64,000 bases of DNA from Sipunculus nudus (GCA_026874595.1 CM049316.1:44221695-44285694), one strand, 5' to 3'. Numbered from the stretch's first letter, positions 1 to 12,300 are shown. Translations and numbers: made by a program. The notes: generated by a model from the letters alone, not told the origin.

Positions 1-20
1 TGTAGACTGAGCGCAGCTAA

Positions 21-240
21 GGGTTCTAAAAGTGCCGCTAGGTGCTCTAAAAGTGCCGCTATGTGCACTAAAAGTGCCGCTATAGGTGCTCAAAAAGTGC
101 CGCTAGGTGCATCAAAAGTGCCGCTAGGTGCTCTAAAAGTGCCGGGCTAGATGCTCTTAAAGTGCCGCTAGGTGGTCTACACGTGCCGCTAGGTGCTCAA
201 AAATGCCGCAAGGGGCTCTAAAAGTGTCGCTAGGTGCAGT
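21..240. repeat. 21-bp minisatellite
   Basis: About ten imperfect tandem copies of a roughly 21-bp unit built on AAAGTGCCGCTAGGTGCTCT. Units differ by substitutions and 1-3 bp indels. The array may start before the window edge. Confidence 0.9.
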
Positions 241-2002
241 CGATAAAAACTCAGTGATAAAATAACCCGCAGGACCAGTCCAGTCTTTTAGCAGCATTTA
301 GTGTCATACACCATGAGTCTAATAAATTCCCTGATAAAACAATAAACTTTCTATCATGACACACGCAGTAATGGTTAGTGCTTAATGTGGTGTGTACATT
401 ATCACGCTGACAAGCTCACCTTGGTAAAAGTAAGTTATGATGTTTGCTAAATGGGCAACGAAATATTTATGACAAGCCACGTTGTAAAGATCAGCCTTGT
501 AGAATATAGCCAATTTTTTAGTACATTAATAACATTTACCCGTTATACTAGCATATAAAGAATATTCTTAGCCGTTAGATTGGTATATAAATACGGTATA
601 TAAATCATAACACTGAATTTGTGTTTAAGAGTGCTTTGGCAGAAGCCATAGGAAGGAACCGTGTTGCAAACTTTATTGCATCCGTGCTGCAGCATTTATT
701 GCCTCCGCCAGGAGAATATGCGTTAATTTCCGTTTGTGTGTGTGTGTCTGTGTGTATAAATATAAAAATATTTATTTTACATGGATTATACAAATAGTAT
801 GTGTATGTGTTTGTTTACAACATAATTCACGCAATCATGAACCGAATTTCATGAATGAAATTTCAGGGCATTTCGGGAATGGGCTCAAAAAGAATCGATT
901 GGATTTTTAGGTTGATCCAGTATTTCTCAAGCTTCTGGAGCGTCATCAAATAATATTCACAAATGTACGGTCATATATGCACGAGTGAACCTTGGAATAT
1001 GGGCTAAAAAGGCGAATAAGGTCTAGCCCTTGCACCACGCAATTTGTCTTTACCCACCTGTTCAGGTCACGGCCGAGCGCCCGGCACTTCCGAATGACGG
1101 TGTTCAGGCTCTTCGAAGAGCGTTTTAATACTTTGAGTTCTGAGGTGACTGGGTGCAAACACGGGTAAGGGAGCATCCCACAAAGGACCCCCACATGGCG
1201 GAGGCATGTATCCATTAGGATGCATATTTCTAGTTGATATAGTGATTTACATGTTTCGAACAAGAAGCACCTGCACAGCACAAAAGGCATTTATTCTGTA
1301 AATATTTTAACTTTTTAATCTTTCTTATCTGAAATTGCATACTGTACTCAATATGTTGCCCATGTGACCAGAAGTCATAGTGGTGGTATTTTTATTTAAT
1401 AACATTAACCTTTCTAATTAATCAGCTTTCTCTATTAACAGACGGTTACATTCTTCATAATGAAATAACCCACAAAATTTAATTTGAATCCCTGAAAAAA
1501 TAATAAACAAGTAATTGTTTTTGTAACGAATATTTTTTACTAATCCTAAAAATTAACTGCAATTATAATCGATTGCTTTTGGAACGTAACTGTTAGAACA
1601 ATTTCTTTATATACGATTCGTGAATAATTCTATCAAACTTTCAAGGTTGTTGAAGCATACATGACTATCAACTAGGTGCCCATGGAGGTGAGCATGAATA
1701 CTTTGCTTACTTCAATTATAACTCCACAAGATGCCAGAAGTATAATGTCTACGTGGCTGCTTGTTGTTTGTTTGTCATCAGCCTTACACAACAAAGGGTT
1801 ATGTCTAGTTTTAATGACATTTTAAGGAGGATTAAGGTAAACAAAGTACCTGGCCAATGGATATTTTTTTGTTGGAGGTAACCACCACCAATTTTTAATG
1901 CTAGCTAGCTTAATTAAGTATATGTGCATATGCAGAATTTCATTCCGGTTTCGAATTACGTGCCACTGCAGTATCACACACTCCCTATCATTTTATATCC
2001 TT
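241..2002. other. Intergenic/intronic, no gene seen
   Basis: AT-rich sequence with a (TG)n tract at about 733-757 and one dispersed repeat copy at 832-900 (listed separately). A 114-codon minus-strand open frame at 946-1290 lies in a locally GC-richer patch. It matches no family I recognise and has no splice or promoter context, so I do not call it. Confidence 0.6.
832..900 (+). repeat. Dispersed repeat, family shared with 29265-29331
   Basis: The core CAGGGCATTTCGGGAATGGG, preceded by an ATCATGAA-type stretch and followed by CAAAAAGAATCGAT, recurs in inverse orientation near 29265-29331. This is a short decayed copy of an interspersed family. No termini are visible. Confidence 0.65.
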
Positions 2003-2240
2003 GTTTGAACCAGTCCCGGTGACTACCGCACCTGCGGGCCTTGCTGGGTCATACCAATGAGTAACCCTCAAAACTCGCACTCGTTTGTGAGTGAAGCCCG
2101 GCCGATGGGCACGACATTCCCATTAGGCCTGCAGAGCGCTCACCCTGGATGGGTGCCGACCGAAAAAATCTCACCGCCTCGGCGGATATTCGAGCCGATC
2201 TCCCGGCTCTGAGTCGTGCTCTGCCCCCGAGCTGATGGAT
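2003..2240 (-). mobile_element. tRNA-derived SINE
   Basis: Read on the minus strand, the head is tRNA-like. It has an A-box-like GGGGGCAGAGCACGACTC and, about 30 bases on, a B-box-like GGCTCGAATATCC. The body contains CTGCAGGCCTAATGGGAA and the 3' region contains GCCCGCAGGTGCGGTA followed by CACCGGG. The same body and tail motifs, behind a different tRNA-like head, occur on the plus strand at 23028-23272, so the two belong to one SINE family. No poly(A) tail or target-site duplication was found. The copy is decayed. Confidence 0.7.
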
Positions 2241-3159
2241 AGTTGATTTTTATTCAACAGCTTTTCTTCAACGAAACACAATGATTCAGTGCAGGTTGAA
2301 ATGGTTTTCTTTGAATGCTCTCAAGCTGGCTAGGCTAATTTGCAGTCAAATTAAGGCTGAGTCACACCTGAGCTATAATCAACTGAAAACGCCACCAGCC
2401 GCAACACAGGTGGTCTTGGCGATTTTTTGTTTTATTTTATGGTGAAAAGAGGTTGCGGTCAGTTGGATGATCTCTAATTAGACTAGGGTAAAGGAGGCAG
2501 ACCTAGATTCTGACCATAGGTGTCGCTCACGTATTAAATCCGGTATGTTTTATATTAAATTGTAGTTTATGATCTATGTTTTAATAGTCAGACGTTTGCC
2601 AGTTTTGCATACTTTAATTTTCCAAAAATTGAAGACTGATCACAAGTCGTCAAATAGTCCATCCACTGCCGACCAAGGTATTCTCATTCGCAGGGTTCCC
2701 AGTTAGAAGAAAATTAAGTGTGGCAAACAAACAAAGGTTGAGTTCACTAAGAAAGGACATATTTATATCCAACCTTGTCAAAATGCGAAAATTGAGCCAA
2801 AGATGCAAAGTTATTATCATAAAATCGTCTGTAGCTTTCGCATTATTGGTCTTTTTATTCTTTTTCTTTGCATGTAAAACTACAATAGAATCCCAAATTA
2901 CATAAATATACTAATTTTTTTTATAGATTTTCAATCTCGCGTTTTGGGTATATTTCTGTGATGTTAGTTTATAAATAATCAATAACTCGAATTTTTTAAA
3001 TACGCTGTTTTTGTGTTATTTATTTGTATTCTATTTTATTTAATCTATATTTATTATCTATTTTTAACTGATTTCTGTTAAGAATATCACATTTATTGCT
3101 TCTGAAAACAAAAATGATTAAAGACAAAAGTTATTTACAGTTAGGCCATAATGGTATTT
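2241..3159. other. Intergenic, no gene seen
   Basis: AT-rich. Short open frames only, none with recognisable content or splice context. Confidence 0.6.
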
Positions 3160-3162
3160 ACT

Positions 3163-3220
3163 ATATGTGTGTGTGTGTGTGTGCGCGTGTGTGTGAGGGT
3201 TTGTGTGTGTGTGTGTGTGA
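3163..3220. repeat. (TG)n microsatellite, interrupted
   Basis: Alternating TG dinucleotides with short GCGCG and GAGGGTT interruptions. Confidence 0.9.
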
Positions 3221-3296
3221 AAAGTGTAAATATCAGGTTGGTGCCAAACACGTAATAACCCCATTAGTCAAAGTCACAATATCCCAGGTCTAACAA

Positions 3297-4062
3297 CAAA
3301 AGCTGCAGAGTTCTGTAGACCAAGTAACTAAATGGCTCCATAAAAACAAACAAGTTGCTAACGCAACAAAATACACTAACTTGCTAATAAGTTTCAAGCA
3401 ATGCAAAACATAAAACACATTACATAGCAGTATTGATAAACATGTTATTCCGAACCTTGATGAAGACTGACACCCTGGCCTCATAATTAATTCAAATCTC
3501 AAATGGGAATCTCATACTTCTGCAGTTTTAACAATGCAGAAATGTTGCAAAATAGGTCTGTTAAACAGACTTAGAAAAATTCCTTCTACAAGAGTTTCTG
3601 CTCACAATATACTATGCGTTCATCCAGCCAGCTATATATAGACTATGACTAAACTGTATTGGGCAGCTGCCCAAGCACTTTCCGTGCCGCTATTCATCGT
3701 ATCCAGTGTCGGGCGGCCAGGATTATTACAAAGAAGTGTGACCAGTATATTTGTATACAGTTCAACCCATAACAATAACTGTATCCTTCCTAAACCACGC
3801 ATCGAATCCTTTAAGGCTGCTTATGCCTCTAAGTACCGAAATGTTCATGATAACCTAAAGATTTTAAAGTATAATCTATCATTTTGTTTTTACAGTCTTA
3901 TTATGCCATTTACATTTGTATTGTAACTTGTATTTTTATTTTATTGTAATGTTGATAATACATTTTTTTTTTTATTTTATACCTGAAACAGGGCTCTGCT
4001 TACAACAGAAGTGTTCTTCTGTTGTAAGCTTCCCTGCAGAACTTTGTAATAAATAAATAAAC
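3297..4062 (+). pseudogene. Non-LTR retrotransposon 3' end (Jockey/CR1-like RT C-terminus plus 3'UTR)
   Basis: With frame changes, the plus strand reads as the C-terminal part of a LINE reverse transcriptase. First comes a degenerate thumb segment with KWLHKNKQVANATK (the usual 'W-NKL-LN-KT' block). Then come INSNLKWESHT ('LGV-ID-LKW-H') and LLNRLRKIPSTR. An open frame at 3645-3926 ends with LPKPRIESFK, a block typical of the end of these ORF2 proteins. It is followed by a T-rich 3'UTR, a perfect hairpin at 3998-4029, and a terminal (TAAA)n at about 4048-4062. Several stops and frameshifts make this a dead, 5'-truncated copy. The clade (Jockey, Daphne or CR1-like) cannot be settled from this fragment. 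Confidence 0.75.
3998..4029 (+). other. 3'UTR hairpin of the LINE copy
   Basis: GCTTACAACAGAAG, loop TGTT, CTTCTGTTGTAAGC: a perfect 14-bp stem with a 4-base loop, 19 bases before the terminal (TAAA)n. In several LINE clades a 3' stem-loop is the recognition site for the element's own reverse transcriptase. That role is inferred here. Confidence 0.85.
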
Positions 4063-5775
4063 AGGTTGATTGCATCTGATAAGAAAATGGATGTTAGGAA
4101 AACGTCTCGACAGACTTGCTAACGAGCATTAAGTCGTCAGTAATAACAGCAAGTATATATTATGCTCAGTTTTCTCACATTCTGTCAAAATATACTGTTT
4201 CCTGTCTGGAGCTACCCAAACTTAAATAAGTGGCATTACTGGTGGACATTTGTCCTCTAAGCTTGCTGGACAGAGGAACGAAAAAATAAATTTTTGTTGA
4301 CATTTTTGTTTACGACCAACAGGTGTAATGCATATTTTATTATTTCAGTAACATTGTTGAATTAAACAATGTCATATTTTAAAAAGAAAATGTGTGGTTT
4401 ATGTTAATAAGGTATAACTTTAAATGAAATTCTTGCTTATTATGGAAACTGCGAGGTAAACTGCGAGTTTCTGGAGTTAATACCTGAACTTTAAAATGGA
4501 TTTATATCTTGAGGAACTCCATAACAGCGAGATACAATAGGAAAATTCTTGAGTCGATTGTTTTTTGTTTTGGGCAGCTATTTTTGGTGCGTTATTACTG
4601 TATGCTTGGTAATAAATGTCTTTTTGAGGATTAATTGAAGGATATACTTTTAATTTACATTTATTGATTAGAAACATTCAATCTGTAAATGTTCAATTTA
4701 CTGGTTTACTATAATTGCATGCCTTGGACAAGAAAAAGGAAATAAAATATATTAACATGTTTATTTCAGTACTTTTAAAAGAACTAAAATGCTTTTAATT
4801 CAAAACATTGTCTTGCTTTTGACTGCAATTGTTGTAATTTTTGGAAACACTGCTTTTTAGGATCATGACACTAAACTAAGTTTTATCTTGAAAATAAAAC
4901 AAAAAAAAATTTATTGTGACATCAAAAAGTACTTAATCATTTATACAGAATGCCATTAACAAAACCACCGCGTAAAACTCGAAACTTAAGATCTCGACCT
5001 AAAAATGAATTAAACGAAATGGATTGTTATAAATTCATGCAAATGTATTTTATTAACGGTCTATACCAAGAACCGAGCGATCCTATAAAACATTAAAAGT
5101 AGGCGTTAGAGCGGGGTAAAATCATGTTTCCACGATAATATGACAGGTATAGCGATAGTTAAAATAGACTTTTTTACCATAACTTGAATCACTATTTCCC
5201 TGTTACTTTGCATGTTGGACATTTTTTTAACGGCCTTTATTTGATACAAATGGAAATTTAAATTAAATTTTATAGTATTTCTTATTATTGCTCAATCTAT
5301 AAATAATTAATGTGATGAATATGGACCTCATGGTACAGGAAAATAGGGTCTTAATTCTCACCCTTTATGGAGCGTCAGTACCTATTGATTAAATGTTAAA
5401 CAAATAAGACTTTAATTGATTTGCGTTTTATCTGCTGCATGACAAAAAAAAGCTATGATAACCGGCCATATGTCATATATTAAGTAGTGCGCATGTTCAC
5501 ATAGATCCCGAACTTAAAGCAAAATCACAGTTTTTGTCAGATTTATATCTTCCAGAATATGATAAAAAAACATATGACACAATTTTGGTAATCCACTCCC
5601 AGCAAAGAAATATCCATGTGAACATCGACCATTTTGTTTTATGAGCAGCCATGTGTCATATAAAGTAGCAGCTCCCCCAAAAAATCATTCCTGCCACCGT
5701 GCTGCGTTTTCTGATATTTCAATAACCATTAAAAAAATTTCTCCCGTCCAAAATTTTTATTGGACATTTTTGCGG

Positions 5776-5776
<1 letters not shown>
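4063..5776. other. Intergenic, no gene seen
   Basis: AT-rich sequence with only short open frames. I see no repeat or splice structure I can support. Confidence 0.6.

Positions 5777-5856
<80 letters not shown>
5777..5856. repeat. (TA)n microsatellite
   Basis: About 40 uninterrupted TA dinucleotides. The overlapping YIYIYI open frame is an artefact of this tract. Confidence 0.95.
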
Positions 5857-5860
<4 letters not shown>

Positions 5861-6244
5861 TGCAAAAACAAGAAATAAATAAGCCTGAGACTGTGGTATC
5901 TACTGCCACCATTTATGATATAAAAGATTTGTAATCATTATGTGAAAGATTCGTTTCCAACGTTTCCATGTGGAATTTTAATGTTTATGACCGCCATCTT
6001 GGATATTAACACAGAATAATCCCAAATCGTGATCTATACACCACCAGAACAATATAAGTCATACTTATATTTAGTCATACTTTATGTCAAACCTACTGGA
6101 CGTGTCTTCTTATCTACGTTTTGTCTCTGGACAAGGGACATCTCAACCACTATTAACCGGGATAAAGGACAGATGTTAAGATAACCTTAATTAATTTTTC
6201 ATGGATTTCAGGAATAGTTCTAATAACTAAGGCGATTTATTCTG

Positions 6245-6425
6245 CATGACTCAGATTGTAACTCAGGTGGCTCAGATAGTCTGCCTGTATGGATGGAGGA
6301 AACCGGAGGACCCATAGAAAAAAGCAGCCCATGGACTGGCCACTTTAATCTCCTCTTTAACCACGCCGGGAAAAGGGCCCCGGCGTCACCAGAGAGCTGT
6401 GACTTAAGTATTGTGTTACATATCC
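6245..6425 (-). mobile_element. Decayed tRNA-derived SINE
   Basis: On the minus strand a tRNA-like head (AGTCACAGCTCTCTGGTGAC then GCCGGGGCCC...CCCGGCG, a degraded B box with its T-stem) runs into GTGGTTAAAGAG and then CGGTTTCCTCCATCCATACA. The reverse complement of the last block, GGATGGAGGAAACCGG, is typical of animal SINE bodies. No clear 3' tail is left. Confidence 0.55.
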
Positions 6426-8904
6426 TAGTAGGGATAATAGCTAAATGATTGTTTTGATAATTTGTTGTGGTTTAATATGGAGTATTATGTTTAGAAAATA
6501 GCGTGAGATAGTTGGTTAAAGGACCTCCGTGTCTCGTAAGATGTTAATTTCAGGGCAGTTTAGTTGTTAGAGAGCACACGTGTCTCGTCTGATGTAAATT
6601 TCAGTACGGTTTAATTTAGACGGAGCCGCCTCTGTTTTGGCGATCACTAGTATTTGTTGTAACTTTCAAAGGTAGTGCACCTGTGTAAGTTAGATTTTCT
6701 CACACGCTGTTACTAGAGGCGTTTCCTTATTAATATTCGCGAAGTTCTGCATATGTCACAGTGGAGACAGCTGAGATGTGGTGTCTTTATGTGTTGATAG
6801 TCGATGCCTGGGGAAGGCCACAAGGTGATTTCTCTGTAAAGGACTGTAAAGCAAGTAACGCATTTTGTCGACGGACTGGTAATCTGGTGGATTGAAAATT
6901 TTTGTGTTCGCATCCAGGAACAGACCGAGTACTTCGTATATACGCATAACCGTAGAGGTACAGGATACTGCTGTGTGGAAGTTTATTCTGGTACCAGGTC
7001 TGGATGATTTCAGGAGATATCAGCTTTGAGGGACTGTGATTCAATGCACGGAAAGAAAGGTAACTGCGCGTTACGTGGACTGTGAAACGTGTATACACAG
7101 CGAGAGATTGAGGATTATAGAAACTCCGTGAATACAGGACAGTCTTACATCCCGGTGTTACGTGTGCGCGCGATATCCAAGTGGTTAGGAACCGAGTGAT
7201 CAGGAACCCTGCTGTTTGCGATCATGACCCGACTCTGTGTATTTATCTGATTATTTTCTTTACTGGTGTAAGGGTGCGCCCCGCCAGAGAATGTAAGTAT
7301 CCTTTTTAATAGATATTATTGTTTTGTTAACACAGGTCTTTTTTTAAAGTGTACCTATATATGAGTGCAGCCCGATTGTTTGACTCTTTAAAAAACCTGG
7401 ACGTTCACATCTTTACCGGTATGACACCCGGTCGCCATCGGAAAGCACCGATCGTAACTGTTGACGCCCCACCAAAAAGAGAGATCTTAAAAGGATATGA
7501 TTTTCCTTGCGTCCATTCGCATATATACAAACCATCAAAACATGGTGAGCGATGACAATCTAATGAAATATGATAATGTGAAACAAACATCTTGTATTAA
7601 ACAAAGATATAATACTTACCTCTGATTCCATAAGGATACATGAATCATTACTGAATATATAAATTTCCACAGGCCTGACGATAGAAAGTAGTCAATCCCA
7701 AGTTTTCCAGTAAGGAGAAATCACATCCTCAAACACAACAGCGCATTCACTAATCCACTTCTCTCTAAGGTATAAATACAGTTAGAGAATTCGCCATCTA
7801 TAACACGTGACTTCACAGAGGTAAATCTTATTCCTCTCCAAAGATGTTCCCGCGCTATCGACCTATTTTTGATATTGCGGCCATTTGTCGTAACCATTAT
7901 TCGTCCTAATGCCATCCCGAATGCGATGCCGGTAGGTGTGTTGATAGCATATTAATGAACCTATACTTTGAAAAAATAGAAGTTCCCTGCCCACTCACGT
8001 TAATTATGTTGGCATAACTTTCAGCTTTTAAACTTTTATGAAACACAAATACTTTTTAATCTTAAGTCCTTAAAGAGTCCTGTACGTATAACTGGGTGCA
8101 TACACATAACGACCTGACTCAGCTCATCTGAATCAACGCAGAAGGCGGTAAATTTAAATCAACAAAAAATGGAGACGCGCTAGTGTCATATGAAAGCAAA
8201 TTCATTGTTACATGACATTTTATATTTCAGTATACATGTATATATCTATATCTCGCCCTTTCAATTTCCCCCATCCCATAGCTGAACAATTTTAGTTTGA
8301 TATCATTTAAGTCTAAACAATATTATGCGATGTCCTATGATAAACATTATATTTATTCTACATCCGAGAACACGTGACATATTTATATTATGCTGCCATT
8401 ATACTACACTGTATATATATTCATATACAGTATAATGCGCGCACAGTGCTAATGTAATATAATATTGTTTTTCTCTACACCTTATGATTTTGGCCCAGAA
8501 AATCACGAGGTACTCATGTGGACAGAGACGTAGCTGTGATTGGTTGTTGATTGTGCTTCTGAACGACGCGACTCAACTGGGAACGATTTTTTTTTCTGAC
8601 ACTACCAGAAACCAAAAACTAACGCCGACTGGTGCCGACTCTGGTTGAGTCGTGTCGTTTTCACTTATACACGTTACGACGTGACTTAACTCAACCCAAC
8701 CAAATAGTTTGACTTGTTGAGTTGACTTAGCTCGCAATGTGCATGCAGGTCTTTTGGATATACACAACACGTGACACCTAGTACGGCATTTTATAAAAAA
8801 TAAAACATTTTTTTTTTATTAATAGAAATATGATGCCTTAACCGGTAGGCGACTTCAACGAGGCGTTAAACGACAAGTAGGGGACCAGTCTATCTTCTCT
8901 ACCG
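6426..8904. other. Intergenic, no gene seen
   Basis: Locally GC-richer between about 6480 and 7260 (possible UTR- or LTR-like sequence, not provable). A 68-codon plus-strand frame at 7349-7555 and a 64-codon minus frame at 7721-7915 match nothing I recognise. At 8567-8760 the motif ACTCAAC occurs several times in alternating orientation, including a 9-bp inverted pair CGACTCAAC...GTTGAGTCG. Confidence 0.5.
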
Positions 8905-8910
8905 TTTAAT

Positions 8911-8943
8911 ACGCATGCGCATTCCGACGGCCCTGGTACAACC
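8911..8943 (+). promoter_or_regulatory. Candidate NRF1-type site upstream of an ATG
   Basis: ACGCATGCGCATTCC at 8911-8925 resembles the NRF1 palindrome and lies about 20 bases before the ATG in CAACCATGGCTGCCG, a context close to the TISU element of animal housekeeping promoters. This is motif reading only. Confidence 0.3.
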
Positions 8944-9105
8944 ATGGCTGCCGTTCCTTCATTTTTAGTAGGGGTACGCGATATTATGGATAAAACGGTT
9001 TATCGCGATATGGTGATTCGCATATTGCTTATCCCGATACAATTTTCAACTATCGACATTTTCGAAATTTTGTTAAACGTGCCTATAACTGATGTTTTGC
9101 AGTAA
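8944..9105 (+). CDS. Possible 53-codon ORF or first exon (low confidence)
   Basis: The ATG in the TISU-like context opens a frame beginning MAAVPSFLVGVRDIMDKTVY and ending in TAA at 9103-9105, with no recognisable domain. A GTAGGG after the eighth codon could act as a weak splice donor, which would leave only MAAVPSFL as first-exon coding sequence. Against a real gene, the 3' half (TATCGCGATAT...) resembles ATCGCAATA-type repeat sequence seen again at about 9800-9900 and 11325-11400, and the frame ends just inside duplication copy A. Confidence 0.2.
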   Translation: MAAVPSFLVGVRDIMDKTVYRDMVIRILLIPIQFSTIDIFEILLNVPITDVLQ

Positions 9106-9716
9106 AAATGTTTCAGCTACAGAATTTAGATATCTAAATGGAAAGGGGTATATGGCAGGCTTAGGGTTAAAGTGAAAGCTGCCATATCGGGTCTTAAAAC
9201 GTTTATAGAAGGAAATGTTCAAGTTGCTCTGATATATCGAAGATCAAAGGAAAATTGCTTTCTGCTCGATGCCTTAATTAATAAACGAGAAATATTTCCA
9301 TACAACAAACAGAAAGAAATATGAACAAGGACATAATTGTCAATCATTCATTAAAATCCTCTCCTCTTATCTTATGCTAACTACAGGAAAAAGTGTCAAG
9401 TTAACAGTTCAATTGTTTAAGCACCACAGCCTTGCGATGTGGTACATGGATGTGATTGTGCACACCTTTTATCCCTCTCAGTGCTAAACCACTGTCCAGA
9501 ATTCTCTAATTACCAAGTTGTTTGCACAGGTAAGGCATGAAGCAAACTTTGATTTAACCATTTCTTTGGGCCCTGTCAACAATAAATAAGAACGCTGCCA
9601 AGTACATTAGTAAGTAATATTACCATATTTCGTGTTTGAAATAAAGTGATCTGCATAACTTTTATTGAGTCAGTATATTTTACAAAATAAAAGGAATTAT
9701 TATTATTATGTTATTA

Positions 9717-9765
<49 letters not shown>

Positions 9766-10645
9766 ATACACTTATTTTCTGAATATTTAATAGAATAAAA
9801 ATATCGCAATGCGTAACGCAATACGCTTCCATGCACATATCGCAATATATTGCCTTACGAATTTTGTAGACGATATCCATCCCGATCCATTAGATGTCAC
9901 AAAGAATCCAAAAGATGCAAAATATAGCGTCTGCATAAAACTGAATTATAATAAACCTATACGTACGCTTGGCTTTTATTGATGTTCGATTTATGGCAGA
10001 GGCCAGACTTCCAGTTTAAAGATATAGTTGACTCTTAATCATAAATGTCAGTCTCACCTCGGGATTGGGTTATGTGATCAGACTAACAATTGTTAATTTG
10101 CAGCTATTAATTTCCTAGGCTTCGCAGACCAGTGTGTAGAATGCCTGTTGACTCACCCATGCAGACTCTATGCCTTCCTTGATAGTGTCATAAAGTATTA
10201 CACTCATGTGTCCCACGGGCTAAATTGACCTCTTAATTTTTAATTTGGTGCACCGCACTGAATAGATATGTTTGTGATATTTCCCAGTGTCATGGTCAGA
10301 ATACATAACAACCCAACATGTGGAGATCTTCTTCCATCAGTAATATCATGGTAGAGCTGGATTATATCATATTTTTAAAGGATTTTTTTATGAGTTTAGG
10401 GGACTTTGTTTGGGTTTGTTTGGTATGGCGAGGCTTGGTTTGGTTAATGAAGGTTTGGTTTGGTTAGTTTGGTTTTGGGGATGTTTGGTTTCGAGAGGCT
10501 TGGATTGAGGTGGTTTGGTTTTGGTAAGATATGGCTTGGGGAGGTTTGGTTTGGTTAAGGAAGGCTTGGTTTTGGGAAGTTTGGTTTGGAGAGGTTTGGT
10601 TGGAGAAGTTAGATATGATAAGATTTGGTTTCGGGGAGTTTAACC
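9079..10645 (+). repeat. Tandem duplication, copy A
   Basis: Anchor strings recur in the same order about 1.51-1.57 kb downstream: GATGTTTTGCA (9091 and 10657), GGCAGGCTTAGG, GCATGAAGCAAACTTTGATT, and AGATATGATAAGAT (10611 and 12119). Copy A contains a (TA)n run at about 9719-9760 that is much shorter in copy B, and ends in a G/T-rich minisatellite. It has no coding content. Confidence 0.9.
10395..10640 (+). repeat. G/T-rich GGTTTGG minisatellite (copy A)
   Basis: Irregular repeats of GGTTTGGTTTGGGGAGG-like units, strand-asymmetric (G and T on plus). Frequent GG/GGGG runs could form G-quadruplexes. Confidence 0.85.
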
Positions 10646-12160
10646 TGCCTAAAACTGATGTTTTGCAATAAAAATGTTTCTGCTACAAAATTTAAATATC
10701 TAAATGGAATAGGATATATGGCAGGCTTAGGCTTAAAGTGTAAGCTGCCATATCGGATCTTAAGACGTTTATCGAAGGAAATGTCCAAGTTCGTTAGATA
10801 TATCAAAGATCAAAGGGAAATTGCTTTCTGCTCGATGCCTTTATAAATATACGAGAAATATTTCCATACAACAAACAGAAAGAAATATGAACACGGACAT
10901 AATAGTCAATCATTCATTAAAATCCTCTCCTCGTATCTTATGCTAACTACAGGAAAAAGTGTCAAGTAAACAGGTCAATTGTTTAAGCACCACAGCCTTG
11001 CGATGTGGTACATGGATGTGATTGGGCACACCTTTTATCCATCTCAGTGCTAAACCACTGTCAAGAATTATCTAATTACCAAGTTGTTTGCACAGGTAAG
11101 GCATGAAGCAAACTTTGATTTAACTATTTCTTTGGGCCCTGTCAACAATAAATAAGTACTCTGCCAAGTACATTAGTAAGTATTTTTACCATATTTCGTG
11201 TTTGAAATAAAGTGATCTGCATAAATTTTTATTGAGTAACTATATTTTGCAAATAAAAAATTAGTTATTATTTTATATTATTAATTTATATATATAATAC
11301 ACTTATTTCCTGTATATTTAATACAATGAAAATATCGCAATACGCTACCACATATTGCAATGTATTGCAATACGAAATTTGTAGGCGATACGGATCCCTA
11401 TTCATTAGATGTCACGAGGTATCCAAAAGTGCAAAAAAATAGCGTCTGCCTAAAATTATGATAAACCTATACGTAGGCTTGGCTATTGGTCACGTGCGAT
11501 TTATGGCAGAGGCCAGACTTCCAGTTTAAAGATATAGTCGACTCTTAATCACAAATGTCAGTTTCACCTCGGGAGCGGGTTATGTGATCAGACCAACAAT
11601 TGTTAATTTGCAGCTATTAATTTCCTAGGCTTCGCAGACCAGTGTGTAGAATGCTTGTTAACTCACCCATGCAGACTCTATGCCTTCCTTGATAGTGTCA
11701 TAAAGTTTTACACTCATGTGTCCCATGGGCTAAATTGACCTCTTAATTTTTAATTTGGTGCACCGCACTGAATAGTTATGTTTGTGATATTTCCCAGTGT
11801 CATGAACAGAATACATAACCAGCCAACATGTGGAGATCTTCATCCAGCAGTTATATATGGTTGAGCTGGATTATATCATATTTTAAAGGATTTTTTATGA
11901 GTTTAGGGGTCTTTTCTTGGGTTTGCTCTGTTTGGCGAAGCTTGGTTTGGTTAAGGGAAGTTTGATTTGGTGAGATTGGGTTTGGGGATTTTTTGGTTTC
12001 GAGAGGCTTGGTTTGAGGTGGTTTGGTTTTGGTGAGATTTGGTTTTGGGAGGTTTGGTTTGGTTAAGGAAGGCTTGGTTTTGGGAAGTTTGGTTTGGAGA
12101 GGTTTGGTTGGAGAAGTTAGATATGATAAGATGTGGTTTTGGGGAGTTGTGTTTGCGGAG
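10646..12160 (+). repeat. Tandem duplication, copy B
   Basis: Second copy of the ~1.5 kb unit, directly abutting copy A. Substitutions and small indels are scattered along its length, so the duplication is not recent. Open frames here (for example 10625-10846) overlap the duplication and are not gene-like. Confidence 0.9.
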
Positions 12161-12300
12161 CTTTGGGTTGGGGAGGTTTGGTTTCGAGATGTGTGGTTTT
12201 GTGAGGTTAGGTTCGGGAGGTTTGCTTTGGTGAGGATTGGTTTCAGGAAGTGTGGCTTGGGAAGCTTTGGTTTTGGAAGGTTCAGACTGGTATGGTAAGG
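11905..12300 (+). repeat. G/T-rich GGTTTGG minisatellite (copy B, expanded)
   Basis: Same low-complexity array as in copy A but about 150 bases longer. It produces spurious long frames on both strands (GRFGLV-type on plus at 12023-12298, NQTSPNQTS-type on minus at 11951-12337), which should not be annotated as proteins. Confidence 0.85.

Noticed and set aside
946-1290. 114-codon minus-strand frame
   Set aside because: No recognisable domain, splice sites or promoter; random frames of this length are expected in 64 kb.
7610-7660. ATACTTACCT, resembling the U1 snRNA 5' end
   Set aside because: Sequence after the first ten bases does not follow U1 and cannot fold like it.
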